64,000 bases of DNA from Campylobacter troglodytis. Its GTDB lineage: Bacteria; Campylobacterota; Campylobacteria; Campylobacterales; Campylobacteraceae. The DNA lies in assembly GCF_006864425.1 (NCBI RefSeq), contig NZ_QHLI01000002.1:45494-109493 (forward strand). The letters are read 5' to 3'. Under the pieces are notes generated by a model, which saw only the letters and a program-made list of their open reading frames with translations, searched no databases and was not told the origin of the DNA. Below, one piece after another: positions 50,036 through 59,574 of this stretch. Position 1 is the first letter of the stretch, and the number at the start of each line of letters is the position of its first letter. Made by a program: the position numbers and the translations under genes.

Positions 50036-50098
50036 TTTATAAAGCTTATTTTGGTTTAATTTTAATGCTTCTTTTAAGCTTATTTTAACCTTTCATTT
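50036..50098 (-). repeat. Copy 3 of the gatA 5' segment
   Basis: ATGAAAGGTTAAAATAAGC, then TTAAAAGAAGCATTAAAATT and AAACCAAAATAAGC, running into the TTTATAAAACAGC leader as in copy 2. Confidence 0.7.
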
Positions 50099-50571
50099 AT
50101 TTTGCAAAAATTTCCAAAGGATTAAGTTTAAATTGCAACATTTTCGCATTCTCTCGCCCGCCGTCTCCGCCTTTTCGCTGAATGGTAATCTTGCCAAGCC
50201 TTAAATTTCCTTGCTTTGTAAGGCTGATTTCGCCTCCATAAAAATTTATCGCCTCATTCATAGCCACAATTTCCCATTTTAAGCCATTGTTTTTTAGGTT
50301 TAAAATCCACAATTTCCACTCCATAATCAAGCTCTTTATTAGCGTAAGCCTCATTGGCCATATTTTCAAGCTCAATTAAGCTCAAAGCCAAAAGCTCTTT
50401 TTCGTGCTGCTTTTCGCTTATATAATCCCAGCTCACGCCATATCCCACAAGATAAGTGGCTAGTTTTTTTCTCTTTATCTCCAAAGCCTCATTATAATTT
50501 TTACACAAATTCATCTCAAGCATTTTAAAAACACCATCATAATTGCACCAAAGCATTACACCGTAACTCAT
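50097..50571 (-). pseudogene. Restriction-endonuclease-like gene with a frameshift in an A6 tract
   Basis: The frame from ATG 50571 (overlapping the previous stop by 4 bp) encodes 105 aa ending at GNCGYE. If the A6 tract at 50290-50295 were A5 it would continue as KPKNNGLKWEIVAMNEAINF, then YGGEISL, ITIQRKGGDGGRENA and KMLQFKLNPLEIF, about 157 aa in all. The terminal 'RKGGDGGR..A..LQFK.NP' pattern is one I associate with type II restriction endonucleases; family certainty is low. Either a recent mutation, a contingency A-tract, or a base-calling error. Confidence 0.5.
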
Positions 50572-51314
50572 ACTTGCCCCTGATACAAAAAACTTTTTTG
50601 CTCCAAAAGTTTTAAATTCAAAGTTTTAATGGGATTAAAAAATAATACTTCATTTGGCTTTTCTTTTAAATTTTTAACTACAAAAAGGCAGTATTGTTTT
50701 TGTAATTTTGTAGCTATTTTGTGTTCTTTTTCGCTGAGTAAAAATGAGCCTTTGTTTTCGCTTAAACCCTTAACCTCCACGCAAAAAAACTCTATTTCAT
50801 TTTCAAGTTTAAAATCAAAGCCACAGCCAAGTTCTCTTGTGTCTGTTAGCTTAAAATTCACAAAATGTCTTTTGAAATTCTCTTTAAAATAGCCCTCCGC
50901 CGCCTTGCCTGTGGAAATTCTTTGCAAAAAGCCCCTGTCTTTTTCATCTTTTATCTCATCCTCAACAAGTGCTAAAATCTGCTTTTGCAAGGCGTAGTTT
51001 TTAACAAAAAAACTAGAAATTAAATCCGCAAAATCATTTAAATTTAAATCCTTAAATTCGTCAAAAACAGCCTTGCAATACCCCCTCATAGCCCTTCCTT
51101 GCCAACCCTTTCTTGCATTGTCAAAATACGGGTCAAACTCATCTCGGTAGTTTTTGATATTCATAGCCTTTGCTTCAAGGGCGTAGCCTAGCACATTAAA
51201 AGCCTCGATAAAACCGCTAAAACCAAGCGTTTTCAAGCCCAAAGTATCAAATTTGGCTAGAAAAAGTCCGCAAAGTATGAGCTTATCTCGGTTTTTAATG
51301 TGAATTTTAGGCAT
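50568..51314 (-). CDS. Predicted PD-(D/E)XK nuclease (DUF3883-like C-terminal domain)
   Basis: 248 aa. The N-terminal ~130 residues are helical and without a motif I know. About 140-215 is a restriction-type nuclease core: KAAEGYFKENFKRHF, then TRELGCGFDFKLENEIEFFCVEVKGLSE (D...E-V-K), then LSEKEHKIATKLQKQYCLFVVKNL. This matches the DUF3883 domain of bacterial restriction systems. It starts at ATG 51314, after AAAGGAAGTTGA, and is coupled to the downstream restriction-like gene. No methyltransferase accompanies it, which suggests a modification-dependent or orphan system. Confidence 0.7.
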   Translation of the reverse strand: MPKIHIKNRDKLILCGLFLAKFDTLGLKTLGFSGFIEAFNVLGYALEAKAMNIKNYRDEFDPYFDNARKGWQGRAMRGYCKAVFDEFKDLNLNDFADLISSFFVKNYALQKQILALVEDEIKDEKDRGFLQRISTGKAAEGYFKENFKRHFVNFKLTDTRELGCGFDFKLENEIEFFCVEVKGLSENKGSFLLSEKEHKIATKLQKQYCLFVVKNLKEKPNEVLFFNPIKTLNLKLLEQKSFLYQGQV

Positions 51315-51331
51315 TCAACTTCCTTTTGTTG

Positions 51332-51372
51332 TTTTTGCTTAAATTCAATGCTTCTTTTGCGTTCATTTTATA
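51332..51372 (-). repeat. Copy 4 (diverged) of the gatA 5' segment
   Basis: ATGAACGCAAAAGAAGCATT then GAATTTAAGCAAAAAC parallels ATGACTTTAAAAGAAGCATT then AAAATTAAGCCAAAAC of gatA. It sits directly upstream of the DUF3883-like gene. Confidence 0.55.
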
Positions 51373-51411
51373 AGCCCTTTTTGCTATCAACATAAATTGT
51401 GCCTTTATCTT

Positions 51412-52260
51412 TCATAAATGTAATTCCTTGACATTGTTTTCGTTTAAACTATCAATGATTTGAAATACCTTAAATTTTTCTTTATTAAAGGCTACTTCTC
51501 TAAGCCAACCATTTTCGTCAAATTTTTGCCAAAGATGAGCGTAGGTAAATTGAGCGTGAGTGTTCGCACTTACTACGAGTAAATTTTTGAAGTGATTGCC
51601 TAATTTCGCATCAATGTGATGAAGTTCAAAATAAGGCTTATTGTTTTTCATCAAAAAGCTAAAATTACTCACTTGACATTTGCCCTTGTATAAGCTCAAA
51701 AGCATGAGCCTCATAGAAGTAGGCACGGTTTCGTTTTTGGACTTTGTGCTAATTTTAGCCTTGCGTCTTGTTTGTATTTGAGTTTTAGATAAGCGGACAA
51801 ATTCATTTTTAATAAGCTCGTCTTTTGAAATTTCAGCAAGGCTTTTTACCTTGCTTAAATTTTTGTTAAAATCTATCTCACTTTGTGAATTTTCTAATCC
51901 TTTTAAGTCTTGTAAAATCCTTTCTTTAAAGAATTTTTCGCTTAAAAGTTTAAATTTTTTATCATCAATTTTAATCAAAACAAGCTCGTCATCGCTTTGA
52001 ATGTTAAAATGTTTATAAAATTCAGACAAACCGCCTATCCTACACTCTCTACTACTACTTTCATAGGGCGTAAAATTCACCTCTTTGCTTGCGTTATTTT
52101 GCATAGTGATAAAAATTTTACACTTTTTGTTAGGAAAAAGATGAAGCAAACTTACAGGAATAGCAAGTAAGCCCTTGTCAATCCTACTTTTAGTGAGCTT
52201 AATGGTTGTATAATTAAGTGGCATATCGCTTGGGATAATTTTTACATTTTCTTTAATCAT
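51412..52260 (-). CDS. Putative restriction endonuclease: B3/EcoRII-N-like DNA-binding domain plus HNH domain
   Basis: About 282 aa from the ATG at 52260; a GTG at 52269 is also possible. About 45-115 resembles the B3-like barrel of EcoRII-N type binding domains (FITMQNNASKEVNF, RECRIGGLSEFYKHFNIQSD, DELVLIKIDDKKFKLL). About 195-245 is an HNH-like motif: YKGKCQVSNF, then FELHHIDAKLGNHFKNLLVV and SANTHAQF, with paired His and Asn. It is followed by a tail. The upstream gene overlaps its start. No cognate methyltransferase is present. Function as restriction or modification-dependent nuclease is inferred. Confidence 0.65.
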   Translation of the reverse strand: MIKENVKIIPSDMPLNYTTIKLTKSRIDKGLLAIPVSLLHLFPNKKCKIFITMQNNASKEVNFTPYESSSRECRIGGLSEFYKHFNIQSDDELVLIKIDDKKFKLLSEKFFKERILQDLKGLENSQSEIDFNKNLSKVKSLAEISKDELIKNEFVRLSKTQIQTRRKAKISTKSKNETVPTSMRLMLLSLYKGKCQVSNFSFLMKNNKPYFELHHIDAKLGNHFKNLLVVSANTHAQFTYAHLWQKFDENGWLREVAFNKEKFKVFQIIDSLNENNVKELHL

Positions 52261-52441
52261 CTTTAGCACTTTCTAAAATTTCTGCCTCGTCAGCCTCTTT
52301 GAAAGGCTCTAATTGTAACATTATTTCATTTTGATCAATTTCTAAATTACGAGCCTTTAAAACCGCCTCATCCTCATTTTCAGCCTCAACTTCATAGCTA
52401 CAAAATGAGCTATAAAAAATGCGAACCTTGAATTTTTTCAC
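52253..52441 (-). CDS. Small acidic protein, function unknown
   Basis: 62 aa, GTG start at 52441 overlapping the stop of the small membrane protein gene (AAGTGA). Basic N-terminal strand KKFKVRIFYSSFCSYEVEAE followed by a strongly acidic helix-rich tail (EADEAEILESAKDD). Its end overlaps the start of the HNH gene (ATGATTAA). It could be a regulator or an inhibitor of the nuclease; nothing in the sequence proves this. Confidence 0.6.
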   Translation of the reverse strand: MKKFKVRIFYSSFCSYEVEAENEDEAVLKARNLEIDQNEIMLQLEPFKEADEAEILESAKDD

Positions 52442-52542
52442 TTCTTAACCCCCTTGATAAAGCCCAAAAGCACTAAAAAAACTATGCCTATGATGGCTAG
52501 TGTGGCAAAGATTACGCTTAAAGGCAGTGGCTCGCTAAACAT
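52438..52542 (-). CDS. Small single-span membrane protein
   Basis: A 34 aa protein from ATG 52542 (after ACAAGGATAAAAA): a short acidic N-terminus MFSEPLPL, one hydrophobic helix (SVIFATLAIIGIVFLVLLGF) and a basic end IKGVKK. The strong ribosome site and overlap with the next gene support it as real. It sits in the place where, from memory, C. jejuni has a small hypothetical gene between gatA and ileS (Cj1060c). Confidence 0.7.
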   Translation of the reverse strand: MFSEPLPLSVIFATLAIIGIVFLVLLGFIKGVKK

Positions 52543-53015
52543 TTTTTATCCTTGTAAAAGCGTGAATTTTTCTTTTAAATTCATAGCCTTGTTTAAATTG
52601 TTTAAAAAATTCAAAGCAAAAAAGCCTTGAATTTTGTGAATTTCTCATTTTAAATTCACAAAATCCTTGAATTTTTTCACAAAAATTCAGCAAAAATTTA
52701 AATAAATTCACAGTCAAAAAAGCTACAAAAAGCTCACGCAAATTCTTTGAATTTTTTAGCCAAAAAGTGCGATTTTTCACTTTAAATTCATAGCCTTGTT
52801 TAATTTTTATCTCTTTTATAAACAAGTATCGAAATTTCTCTTTATGAACGAAGCAAACTGTTTTACAAAAGAGATTTTTCGCTTTCTTACGAAAGCTCAA
52901 AATGACAAGCTTGTGTGGTAAAATCACTATTGTTTTTAAAAATAGCCTAAAATTGTTAAAAAATTCACAGCTTTTATCTCCGAATTTGTGTAATTTTTTT
53001 AAATTCACAAAATTT
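52543..53015. repeat. AAATTCA-word spacer between ileS and the small genes
   Basis: Frequent AAATTCA, GTGAATTT and CTTTTAAATTCATAGCC words. An open minus-strand frame (162 codons) is made of these words (KFK, FLK, CEF) and is not a convincing gene. No other feature. Confidence 0.55.
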
Positions 53016-55775
53016 TCACGCATTTTTCATAACCCTCGCACATCTAGCACAAAGGGCTTCCTCGTTTTTTGCTTGAAATTTCCAGCACCTTGGGCATTTA
53101 TGATGAATGGCTTTTAGTATTTTAAATTCAGCATTTCCCACATTAAAAGAAGCCAAAGCCTCAGTATTTTCAAGGCTTTTTATCTCACTAACCATAAAAA
53201 AGTCCTCAATGTCCTCTAAATCCTCGCTTAAAAGCTCGTTGGCACTTGTTTGTAAGCAAAGTTCAAGGGTTGATTTTATGATTTTATCTTTCTTTAAAAT
53301 GTCAATTTGTTCTAAAAACTTCTCCCTTGCAGCTAACAATAACTCATCATTTATGCCCTTAAATTCATACTCAAAGCCATCTTGCCAAATCAAGTCAAAA
53401 ACATCCTCTGCCTTGCCCTTAATGATGGCATTTGAATGCTCCAAAGCCTCATCCACAGAGTAGGTCAAAGTCGGTGCAAGTAGCATTAAAAGCTGCTTTG
53501 CTATGAGAGCCATTGCACTTTGAGCTGAAACCCTGCGTTTTGAAGCCCTCTCATCGCAGTAAAGCCTATCCTTGCAAATGTCAAGGTAAATTCCGCTTAA
53601 ATCAACTATTAAAAAATTCATCAAGGCATTGTAGCCCTTGGAATACTCATACTCATCAAAGGCAGCTTTTACAGCCTTAAAAACGCTACTTGCCCTATTT
53701 AAAATCCACTTGTCAATGAGTGTCAAATGCCTTGTTTCTAAAAATTCTAAATCATTTGTGTTTGCGAGTAAAAAGCGGAGGGTGTTGCGAATTTTTCGGT
53801 ATTGCTCGGCTACTTGTTTTAGTATGTTTTCTGAGATTTTTAAATCAGCTGAATAATCACTTAGCATTATCCATAGCCTTAAAACCTCTACCCCATAAGT
53901 CTTTGCGACCTTTTGCGGGTCGATGACATTGCCCTTGCTTTTACTCATCTTTTGCCCCTTATCATCGATGGTAAAGCCGTGCGTTAATATGTGCTTGTAG
54001 GGGGCTTTTTCGTTGATTATGCAAGAAAGCAAAAGCGAGCTTTGAAACCAGCCTCTGTGCTGATCTGAGCCTTCTAAATACATACTTGCAGGAAAGTCAT
54101 TTCCCTCAAAATGTTTGGATTTTAAGACCCCATTCCAAGTGCTGCCGCTATCAAACCACACATCCAAAATGTCCTCAATCTTTTCTAAATTCTCTGCCTT
54201 AAAACTTGAATTTACGGGCAATAAATCTTTTATTTCAAGCTCCCACCAAGCATCAGCACCCTTTGTTTCAAAGATTTGAGCCACATTTTCTAAAATCTCA
54301 TCATCTAAAATCACCTCTTTTGTCTTTTTATCCCTAAAAAATGCCAAGGGCGTGCCCCAGTCTCTTTGCCTTGAAATGCACCAATCAGGACGCTTTTCTA
54401 TCATAGAGCCTATGCGGTTTATGCCACTTTGAGGGTGAAAATGCACTTTTTTTAGCTCCTCGCTTGCAAGTTGCCTTAAAGTCTTGCCGTTTAATTTTGG
54501 CTCATCCATAGCTATGAACCACTGCTTTGTGGCTCTGTAAATAACGGGCTTGTGCGTCCTCCAGCAATGCGGATAAGAGTGAATGAAACGAGATTTTTGC
54601 AAGACGCTATCCCCTAAAAGCTCGATGATTTTATCATTTGCCTTAAAGACGTGAAGCCCTATGAACTCATCAAGGACATCTTGTGGCATTAGCTTTTTTT
54701 CACGTAAAGTCTCATCAAAGCACCCCCCGTCATCAACAGGCATCAGAGTCTCTATATCATAAGCAAGGCAGGCATAATAATCATCCTCGCCGTGTCCAGG
54801 AGCTGTATGCACTAGCCCACTGCCTCCGTCCATAAGCACATATTCGCCCATAATAAACAAGGACTTCCTTGAATTCAAGGGATTTATGGCGTGAAGCCTT
54901 TCTAGCTCTGTTGCCTTAAACTCTTTTTGCACCTTGCCCTTTGACAAGCCCTTTTGCACCATACTTTCAAAAAGAGGCTTTGCGAAGATTAGCCCCTCCT
55001 CGCTTAAAACATAATTTTCATTTGGATTTAAGGCTATGGCTTGATTTGCAGGCAGGGTCCAAGGCGTGGTAGTCCAAATGACAGCCCTTGCTTTCTTTAC
55101 GCCAAGCTTTTTTAAGGCATCGCTATCAAGCTCAAAGCCCACAAAGAGCGAGTAATCCTCTTTGTCCTCATACTCTACCTCAGCCTCTGCAAGGGCTGAT
55201 TTTGCTGCCCAGCTCCAAAACACAGGCTTGCTTCTTTCGATTAAAAGCCCTCTTTTTGCTACCTCGCACAGGGTACGGAAAATGCTTGCCTCAAAGGCAT
55301 AGCTCATTGTAATATAGGGCTTATCCCAATCCCCTAAAATCCCAAGCCCCTTAAATTCAGCCTTTTGTATGTCTATGAATTCTTGTGCGTGCTTGCGGCA
55401 AAGGGAGCGAATTTCTTTTTTGCTAGCATTTTTTTTGTCCTTTAATTTCATCTCAACTTGTTGCTCGATAGGCAGTCCGTGGCAGTCCCAGCCGGGCGTG
55501 TATGAAATTCTTTCACCCTTAAAATAATGCGTTTTTACTATGCTTTCTTTTAAGATTTTATTTAGTGCGTGTCCTATGTGAATGTGTCCGTTTGCGTAGG
55601 GGGGTCCGTCGTGCAGCACAAAGCTTGAATTTGCCTTTGCATTTTTTGCCTTCATCTTTTTATAAGCATAATCTTGCTTAAACCATTTTTCAAACCGCTT
55701 GTTTTCTTTGTTTGCCAAATCTGCTCTCATCTCAAAGCTTGTATTTGGAAGTAGTAGGGTGTCTTTGTAGTTCAT
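53016..55775 (-). CDS. ileS: Isoleucyl-tRNA synthetase
   Basis: A 919 aa class I synthetase. The open frame extends 46 codons upstream, but [20 protein letters not shown] at 55775, with AAGGCAGATCA before it, is the true start. HIGH motif in [14 protein letters not shown]; the editing domain follows; [17 protein letters not shown] in [13 protein letters not shown]-terminal zinc Cys clusters CPRCW and CARCARVM. Length as in other epsilonproteobacteria. Divergent from the cinA-like gene. Confidence 0.97.
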   Translation of the reverse strand: MNYKDTLLLPNTSFEMRADLANKENKRFEKWFKQDYAYKKMKAKNAKANSSFVLHDGPPYANGHIHIGHALNKILKESIVKTHYFKGERISYTPGWDCHGLPIEQQVEMKLKDKKNASKKEIRSLCRKHAQEFIDIQKAEFKGLGILGDWDKPYITMSYAFEASIFRTLCEVAKRGLLIERSKPVFWSWAAKSALAEAEVEYEDKEDYSLFVGFELDSDALKKLGVKKARAVIWTTTPWTLPANQAIALNPNENYVLSEEGLIFAKPLFESMVQKGLSKGKVQKEFKATELERLHAINPLNSRKSLFIMGEYVLMDGGSGLVHTAPGHGEDDYYACLAYDIETLMPVDDGGCFDETLREKKLMPQDVLDEFIGLHVFKANDKIIELLGDSVLQKSRFIHSYPHCWRTHKPVIYRATKQWFIAMDEPKLNGKTLRQLASEELKKVHFHPQSGINRIGSMIEKRPDWCISRQRDWGTPLAFFRDKKTKEVILDDEILENVAQIFETKGADAWWELEIKDLLPVNSSFKAENLEKIEDILDVWFDSGSTWNGVLKSKHFEGNDFPASMYLEGSDQHRGWFQSSLLLSCIINEKAPYKHILTHGFTIDDKGQKMSKSKGNVIDPQKVAKTYGVEVLRLWIMLSDYSADLKISENILKQVAEQYRKIRNTLRFLLANTNDLEFLETRHLTLIDKWILNRASSVFKAVKAAFDEYEYSKGYNALMNFLIVDLSGIYLDICKDRLYCDERASKRRVSAQSAMALIAKQLLMLLAPTLTYSVDEALEHSNAIIKGKAEDVFDLIWQDGFEYEFKGINDELLLAAREKFLEQIDILKKDKIIKSTLELCLQTSANELLSEDLEDIEDFFMVSEIKSLENTEALASFNVGNAEFKILKAIHHKCPRCWKFQAKNEEALCARCARVMKNA

Positions 55776-55866
55776 TGATCTGCCTTGATTTGTTTTGGTA
55801 ATTTTACTTAATTTGTGTTTAAATTTGACTTTATTTTGGCTATAATTCATAGAAAAAAGAGAAAAA

Positions 55867-56949
55867 ATGAGACATTTGCTTTTGATAATAGGGGCTAAAC
55901 TAAAACTTAACAAAAACTACAAAGACTACATAATTAGGCAGTATAAGGCTGTATTTAAGGAGCTAAATGAATGCCTTTGCTTTGATAAAAGCACCAAAGA
56001 ACTGCCCTTTTTGCTTGAAGCTTGGAGTAATGAGTATGATTTTATCACCATCTTTACAAGCAGCGAGCTTTATGGAACAAATGCAAAGATAGTAGCTACC
56101 TTGGGCGAGGATTCCTTGGTGCTTAAAAATGAGCTTTTGGTGCCTAGCAAGGCTATAAAATGGGTTGAAAATAGCTTTTTGATGCAAATTGGTTCTTGTC
56201 AGATCAATGTCCTTAAAAGCTCTATCAATGAAAAACTGCCTCCCTTGCTTTGCGAGGTGAAGCATAATTTTGACTTTTTTTGTCTAAGGGATATGGATGA
56301 AGAAAGTGTGCTTATACTGCTTGATAGTCTGGCAAAATCCTACGAAATAGAGCTTTTAAGCCTTTCTCTTTTGGAAAATCTTGTTTTAATCAAGGCCGTG
56401 GGGGCTAAATTTAGCAATCTTGAAAGCTTTTTGCAAGCCACAAAAACGCTTTTTAATCAAAAGATCATTTGGGGGGCTGATCCCATTGAGTTCATAGCCT
56501 CAAAGCTCATTGAAAAAAAGCTTAAAATCTCCTTTGCTGAAAGCTGCACGGCTGGGCTTTGTGCTAGCGAACTTGCCCGATTTAACGGCATTTCAGCCAT
56601 CTTTGAGGGCTCGCTTATAAGCTACTCAAACCGCTTAAAAAACGAGTGGCTAGGCGTTAGCGAGCTTGTTTTACAAAATGAATACAGCGATAAATGCGTT
56701 TATTTTATGCTAAAAGGCACCTTTAAGACAAGCGATTGCGATTTTGCCCTTGCCATTAGTGGAGTAGCAGGAGATAGCGATGATAGAGGAGTGAAGGCAG
56801 GAACTGTTTTTATAGGGGCTATGTATAGGGATGGATCATTCTTGCAAGAGAGTTTGCATTTTAAGGGAGATAGAAATTTCGTTCGTTATCAAACGGTTTT
56901 GGCTAGCTTTATGTTGATGATAAAATTAAAGCCTGAGATCTTTTTTTGA
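55867..56949 (+). CDS. CinA C-terminal-domain protein (nicotinamide-nucleotide amidase-like)
   Basis: 360 aa. The N-terminal ~210 residues are specific to the epsilonproteobacteria as far as I know ([19 protein letters not shown]) and do not show the MoCF/COG1058 motif. The C-terminal part from ~215 is the CinA domain: [40 protein letters not shown] and [20 protein letters not shown]. In other bacteria this domain deamidates NMN in pyridine nucleotide salvage. Divergent from ileS, 91 bp apart. Confidence 0.85.
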   Translation: MRHLLLIIGAKLKLNKNYKDYIIRQYKAVFKELNECLCFDKSTKELPFLLEAWSNEYDFITIFTSSELYGTNAKIVATLGEDSLVLKNELLVPSKAIKWVENSFLMQIGSCQINVLKSSINEKLPPLLCEVKHNFDFFCLRDMDEESVLILLDSLAKSYEIELLSLSLLENLVLIKAVGAKFSNLESFLQATKTLFNQKIIWGADPIEFIASKLIEKKLKISFAESCTAGLCASELARFNGISAIFEGSLISYSNRLKNEWLGVSELVLQNEYSDKCVYFMLKGTFKTSDCDFALAISGVAGDSDDRGVKAGTVFIGAMYRDGSFLQESLHFKGDRNFVRYQTVLASFMLMIKLKPEIFF

Positions 56950-56979
56950 GATCTTTCATAGCTTTTTTATAAATTCTTG

Positions 56980-57632
56980 GCTAATTTTAATTGAAGCTAA
57001 TTTTGTCCTATCATTTTTGGCAAGATCTTATATAAGACTCAAGACAACCTAAATGATTAATTTATTCTCATTTTTAGCAAGAATTTATGTAAGGCTTGAG
57101 CTTGAATTTTGACCTTGTATTTATTTTTATCTCTTTTAAATTAAGCATAAAATTTCTTTGATTCCCTTAAATTTAGCTAAGCTATGTTTGATAAAAGCTC
57201 TTCTACTGTGCAGTTGCAAGAGCACGAAGCAAAAAATTCACAGTTTCCGTTGATATGCTTTCATACCGTTGCAAACTTGAATTTAGCATATTTTACCCTA
57301 TAATGAGCCTTTGCTCCTTCTACTACACAGTTACGAGCCCGGCCTTGTAAAAATAGCCCTTAAAAACTTTCATCACTCAGTTTCTAATGAAACTTCGATG
57401 TGCTGATTTTTTGCATTCTTTTGTAATTAAAATTCTAAGTTGTTTAAAAATCTTAGATAAAAAATTTGTAAAATATGACAGTTTTTTGCAATTTTAATGG
57501 CTTTGTATCAAGGCAAATATTTAATAAGCTATTGCAAACTTAGCCTTTAAAATTCAACAACATACTTGTTTTTCACCTTGTAAATCCTAACTTAAAGCTA
57601 TTTTATGTAGTTTAAGTTAAATTAAAGCTTAA
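56980..57632 (-). mobile_element. Degenerate type II IS1595-family element
   Basis: The left end zone GACTCAAGACAACCTAAAT and right end GTAGTTTAAGTTAAATTAAAGC are worn. Short inserts are seen near 57199-57236 and 57319-57355 (CTTCTACTGTGCAGTTGCAA). A second end-like start just before (ATTTTGTCCTATCATTTTTG) suggests two overlapped copies. Confidence 0.5.
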
Positions 57633-58816
57633 TTTTTTCTCCACACTAGATCTATGATGACAACTGCTCTAAATTCTCGCGAATCTTATAAAAGTCGCTT
57701 CGTCATAATTTTGTGAATTTGAGCGTGAATTTTTTGAATTTAAGGCTGAATTTTGTGAATTTTCTTTTAAATTTTCGCCACACTTTGATAAATTCAGCGA
57801 ATTTTATAATTTTATTTCTTTGTAAGCTAAATGTGCCTTGTTAAAGCTTGAATTTTTTGAATTTAAGGCTGAATTTTCAGCCAAATTCAGGGATTTTAAG
57901 GCTGAATTTTATGAATTTTTCGCATTTTGTGAAGTGCATCTATGGCAAAAACATCGTTTTATAGGGCTTCTCATTTGTGAAAGGCTATGTTGTAGGATTT
58001 TGCTAGTGTAATTACCCTTTGTGTGCCTATGACATAAAGTGTGATTTAAAACTCTATAAATGCCTTAAACAAAGGCTCTAAATTCACGCCCTTGTCGTCT
58101 TCGATAAGGCATTTCTGAATTCATCAGTATTTAAAAGGGCTTTGCTAAATTAATTTTTGCTTGAAAAGGACTTGCTATCAGTATTTTAGAATGAAATTTC
58201 GTTTGTGGTTGAAGCCTTGAATTTATCATCATAAATGCCAAAAGCACCGAATTTTTTACCCAAAATTCTTGCCATTGCTGAGTGGTTTTACCATATCCAA
58301 AAAGCGATTTTTCATACCTGAACCCTTTTTTATACCCTTAAAAATTCACAGTGAATTTTAATTGTAATTTTTAAAAAAATTAAAAAAATTAAAAAAATTA
58401 AAAAAATTAAAAAAATTAAAAAAATTCAAGCCCTCATTTTAAGCCCTTTAAAAAGGCGAATAATCCAAAAAAGAATGCTAAAATTCAGTGGACACCTCGC
58501 TTGATAGTCAAAAATCCCCCTTGTTAAAAATCGCTTATCTTTGCTAGTTTTAGGATTTTTGCCTTGCTTGAATTTAATCAAAAATTCACGCATTGGCTAA
58601 AATTTTTAAACCTATGTGAATTTTTTTTAAGCCCTCATAAAAGGCTTTATTGCCGGCTTTTAAGCTACTCTCAACATTTAATGACAAAGCTTGATATGTT
58701 GTAATGATTAAGGCATTTTTTAAGTACAAAAGCTAGCTTAAAAGAAACACAACCTAAACAAAATATAAGCCTTCATTAGCCAAAATGCCTTAAAATTCAC
58801 CCTCAAAGGAGAGAGG
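57633..58816. other. Long spacer before hemJ, no gene
   Basis: Degenerate AT-rich DNA with GTGAATTTT words and a 9 bp tandem repeat (58371-58424). I find no frame with support on either strand. Confidence 0.5.
58371..58424. repeat. 9-bp tandem repeat TTAAAAAAA, six copies
   Basis: Six perfect, consecutive copies. The copy number could vary by slippage. It lies ~390 bp before hemJ, so an effect on that gene is uncertain. Confidence 0.9.
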
Positions 58817-59263
58817 ATGAGTTTTATAAATGAATATTACATATGGTTTAAGGCTGTGCACTACATAGGCTTTGTAACCTGGATGGCTGGGCTTTTTTAC
58901 CTACCAAGGCTCTTTGTTTATCACAGCGAAAACAAAGACAACCCAGCCTTCACCTCAATCATAAAAATACAAGAAAGAAAGCTTTACAAAGGCATACAAA
59001 CACCAGCTATGGCTTTAAGCCTAATCACAGGGCTTTGTATGCTAGTAGCAAACAAAGATCTTTTAGCCCAGCCTTATTTTCATGTTAAACTTAGCCTTGC
59101 TGTGCTTTTACTGATCTATCATTTTGATACAAGCAGATATTTAAAACAGCTTCAAAATGATAGTTGCAAAAGAAGTGGGAGATTTTTTAGGCTTTATAAT
59201 GAGATCCCAACCCTACTATTCATAGCCATAATCATAAATTTCGCCCTTGCTGGGGTGCTTTAA
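58817..59263 (+). CDS. hemJ: Protoporphyrinogen IX oxidase HemJ
   Basis: A 148 aa, four-helix membrane protein of the HemJ/UPF0093 family that oxidises protoporphyrinogen IX in haem synthesis. Conserved features: AVHYIGFVTWMAGLFYLPRLFVYH (with the essential His and Arg), a lysine-rich loop, MALSLITGL, HVKLSLAVLLLIYH and RLYNEIPTLLFIAIIINFALAGVL. AAAGGAGAGAGG precedes the ATG. Monocistronic. As recalled, C. jejuni Cj0362 is the homologue. Confidence 0.88.
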   Translation: MSFINEYYIWFKAVHYIGFVTWMAGLFYLPRLFVYHSENKDNPAFTSIIKIQERKLYKGIQTPAMALSLITGLCMLVANKDLLAQPYFHVKLSLAVLLLIYHFDTSRYLKQLQNDSCKRSGRFFRLYNEIPTLLFIAIIINFALAGVL

Positions 59264-59574
59264 AATTGAATTTAAACTCATAAAAGCTTTTCAAGCTTGA
59301 ATTTTCTTCAAAGTAGCTAGCCTTTAAGAGCTTTTTAAAAGTTTTTAAATAGCTTTTTAAATAGCTTTTAAATACAGTTAAATGACCTTAAATTCAGGCT
59401 AGTTCTTAAATTTAAGCTTGTTTTAAATTTTTTAACTAGCCAAAAAACAAGGTGCTTTTATCGTACTTCATCAAGCTCAAAATAACAAAGCCTTTAAGTT
59501 TCTTAATCTTACCCGCAACAACAAAAGAACCTTACATATTTTAATTGTAAGGAAAATTTAAAATCAAAAAACCC
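59264..59574. other. Spacer between convergent hemJ and the MFS gene
   Basis: AT-rich with GCTTTTTAAATAG and AAATTCA words. No gene, no clear terminator. Confidence 0.4.

Noticed and set aside
52535..53023. 162-codon minus-strand open frame after ileS
   Set aside because: It is made of the AAATTCA-type spacer words, has no ribosome site or recognisable fold, and overlaps the ileS end.
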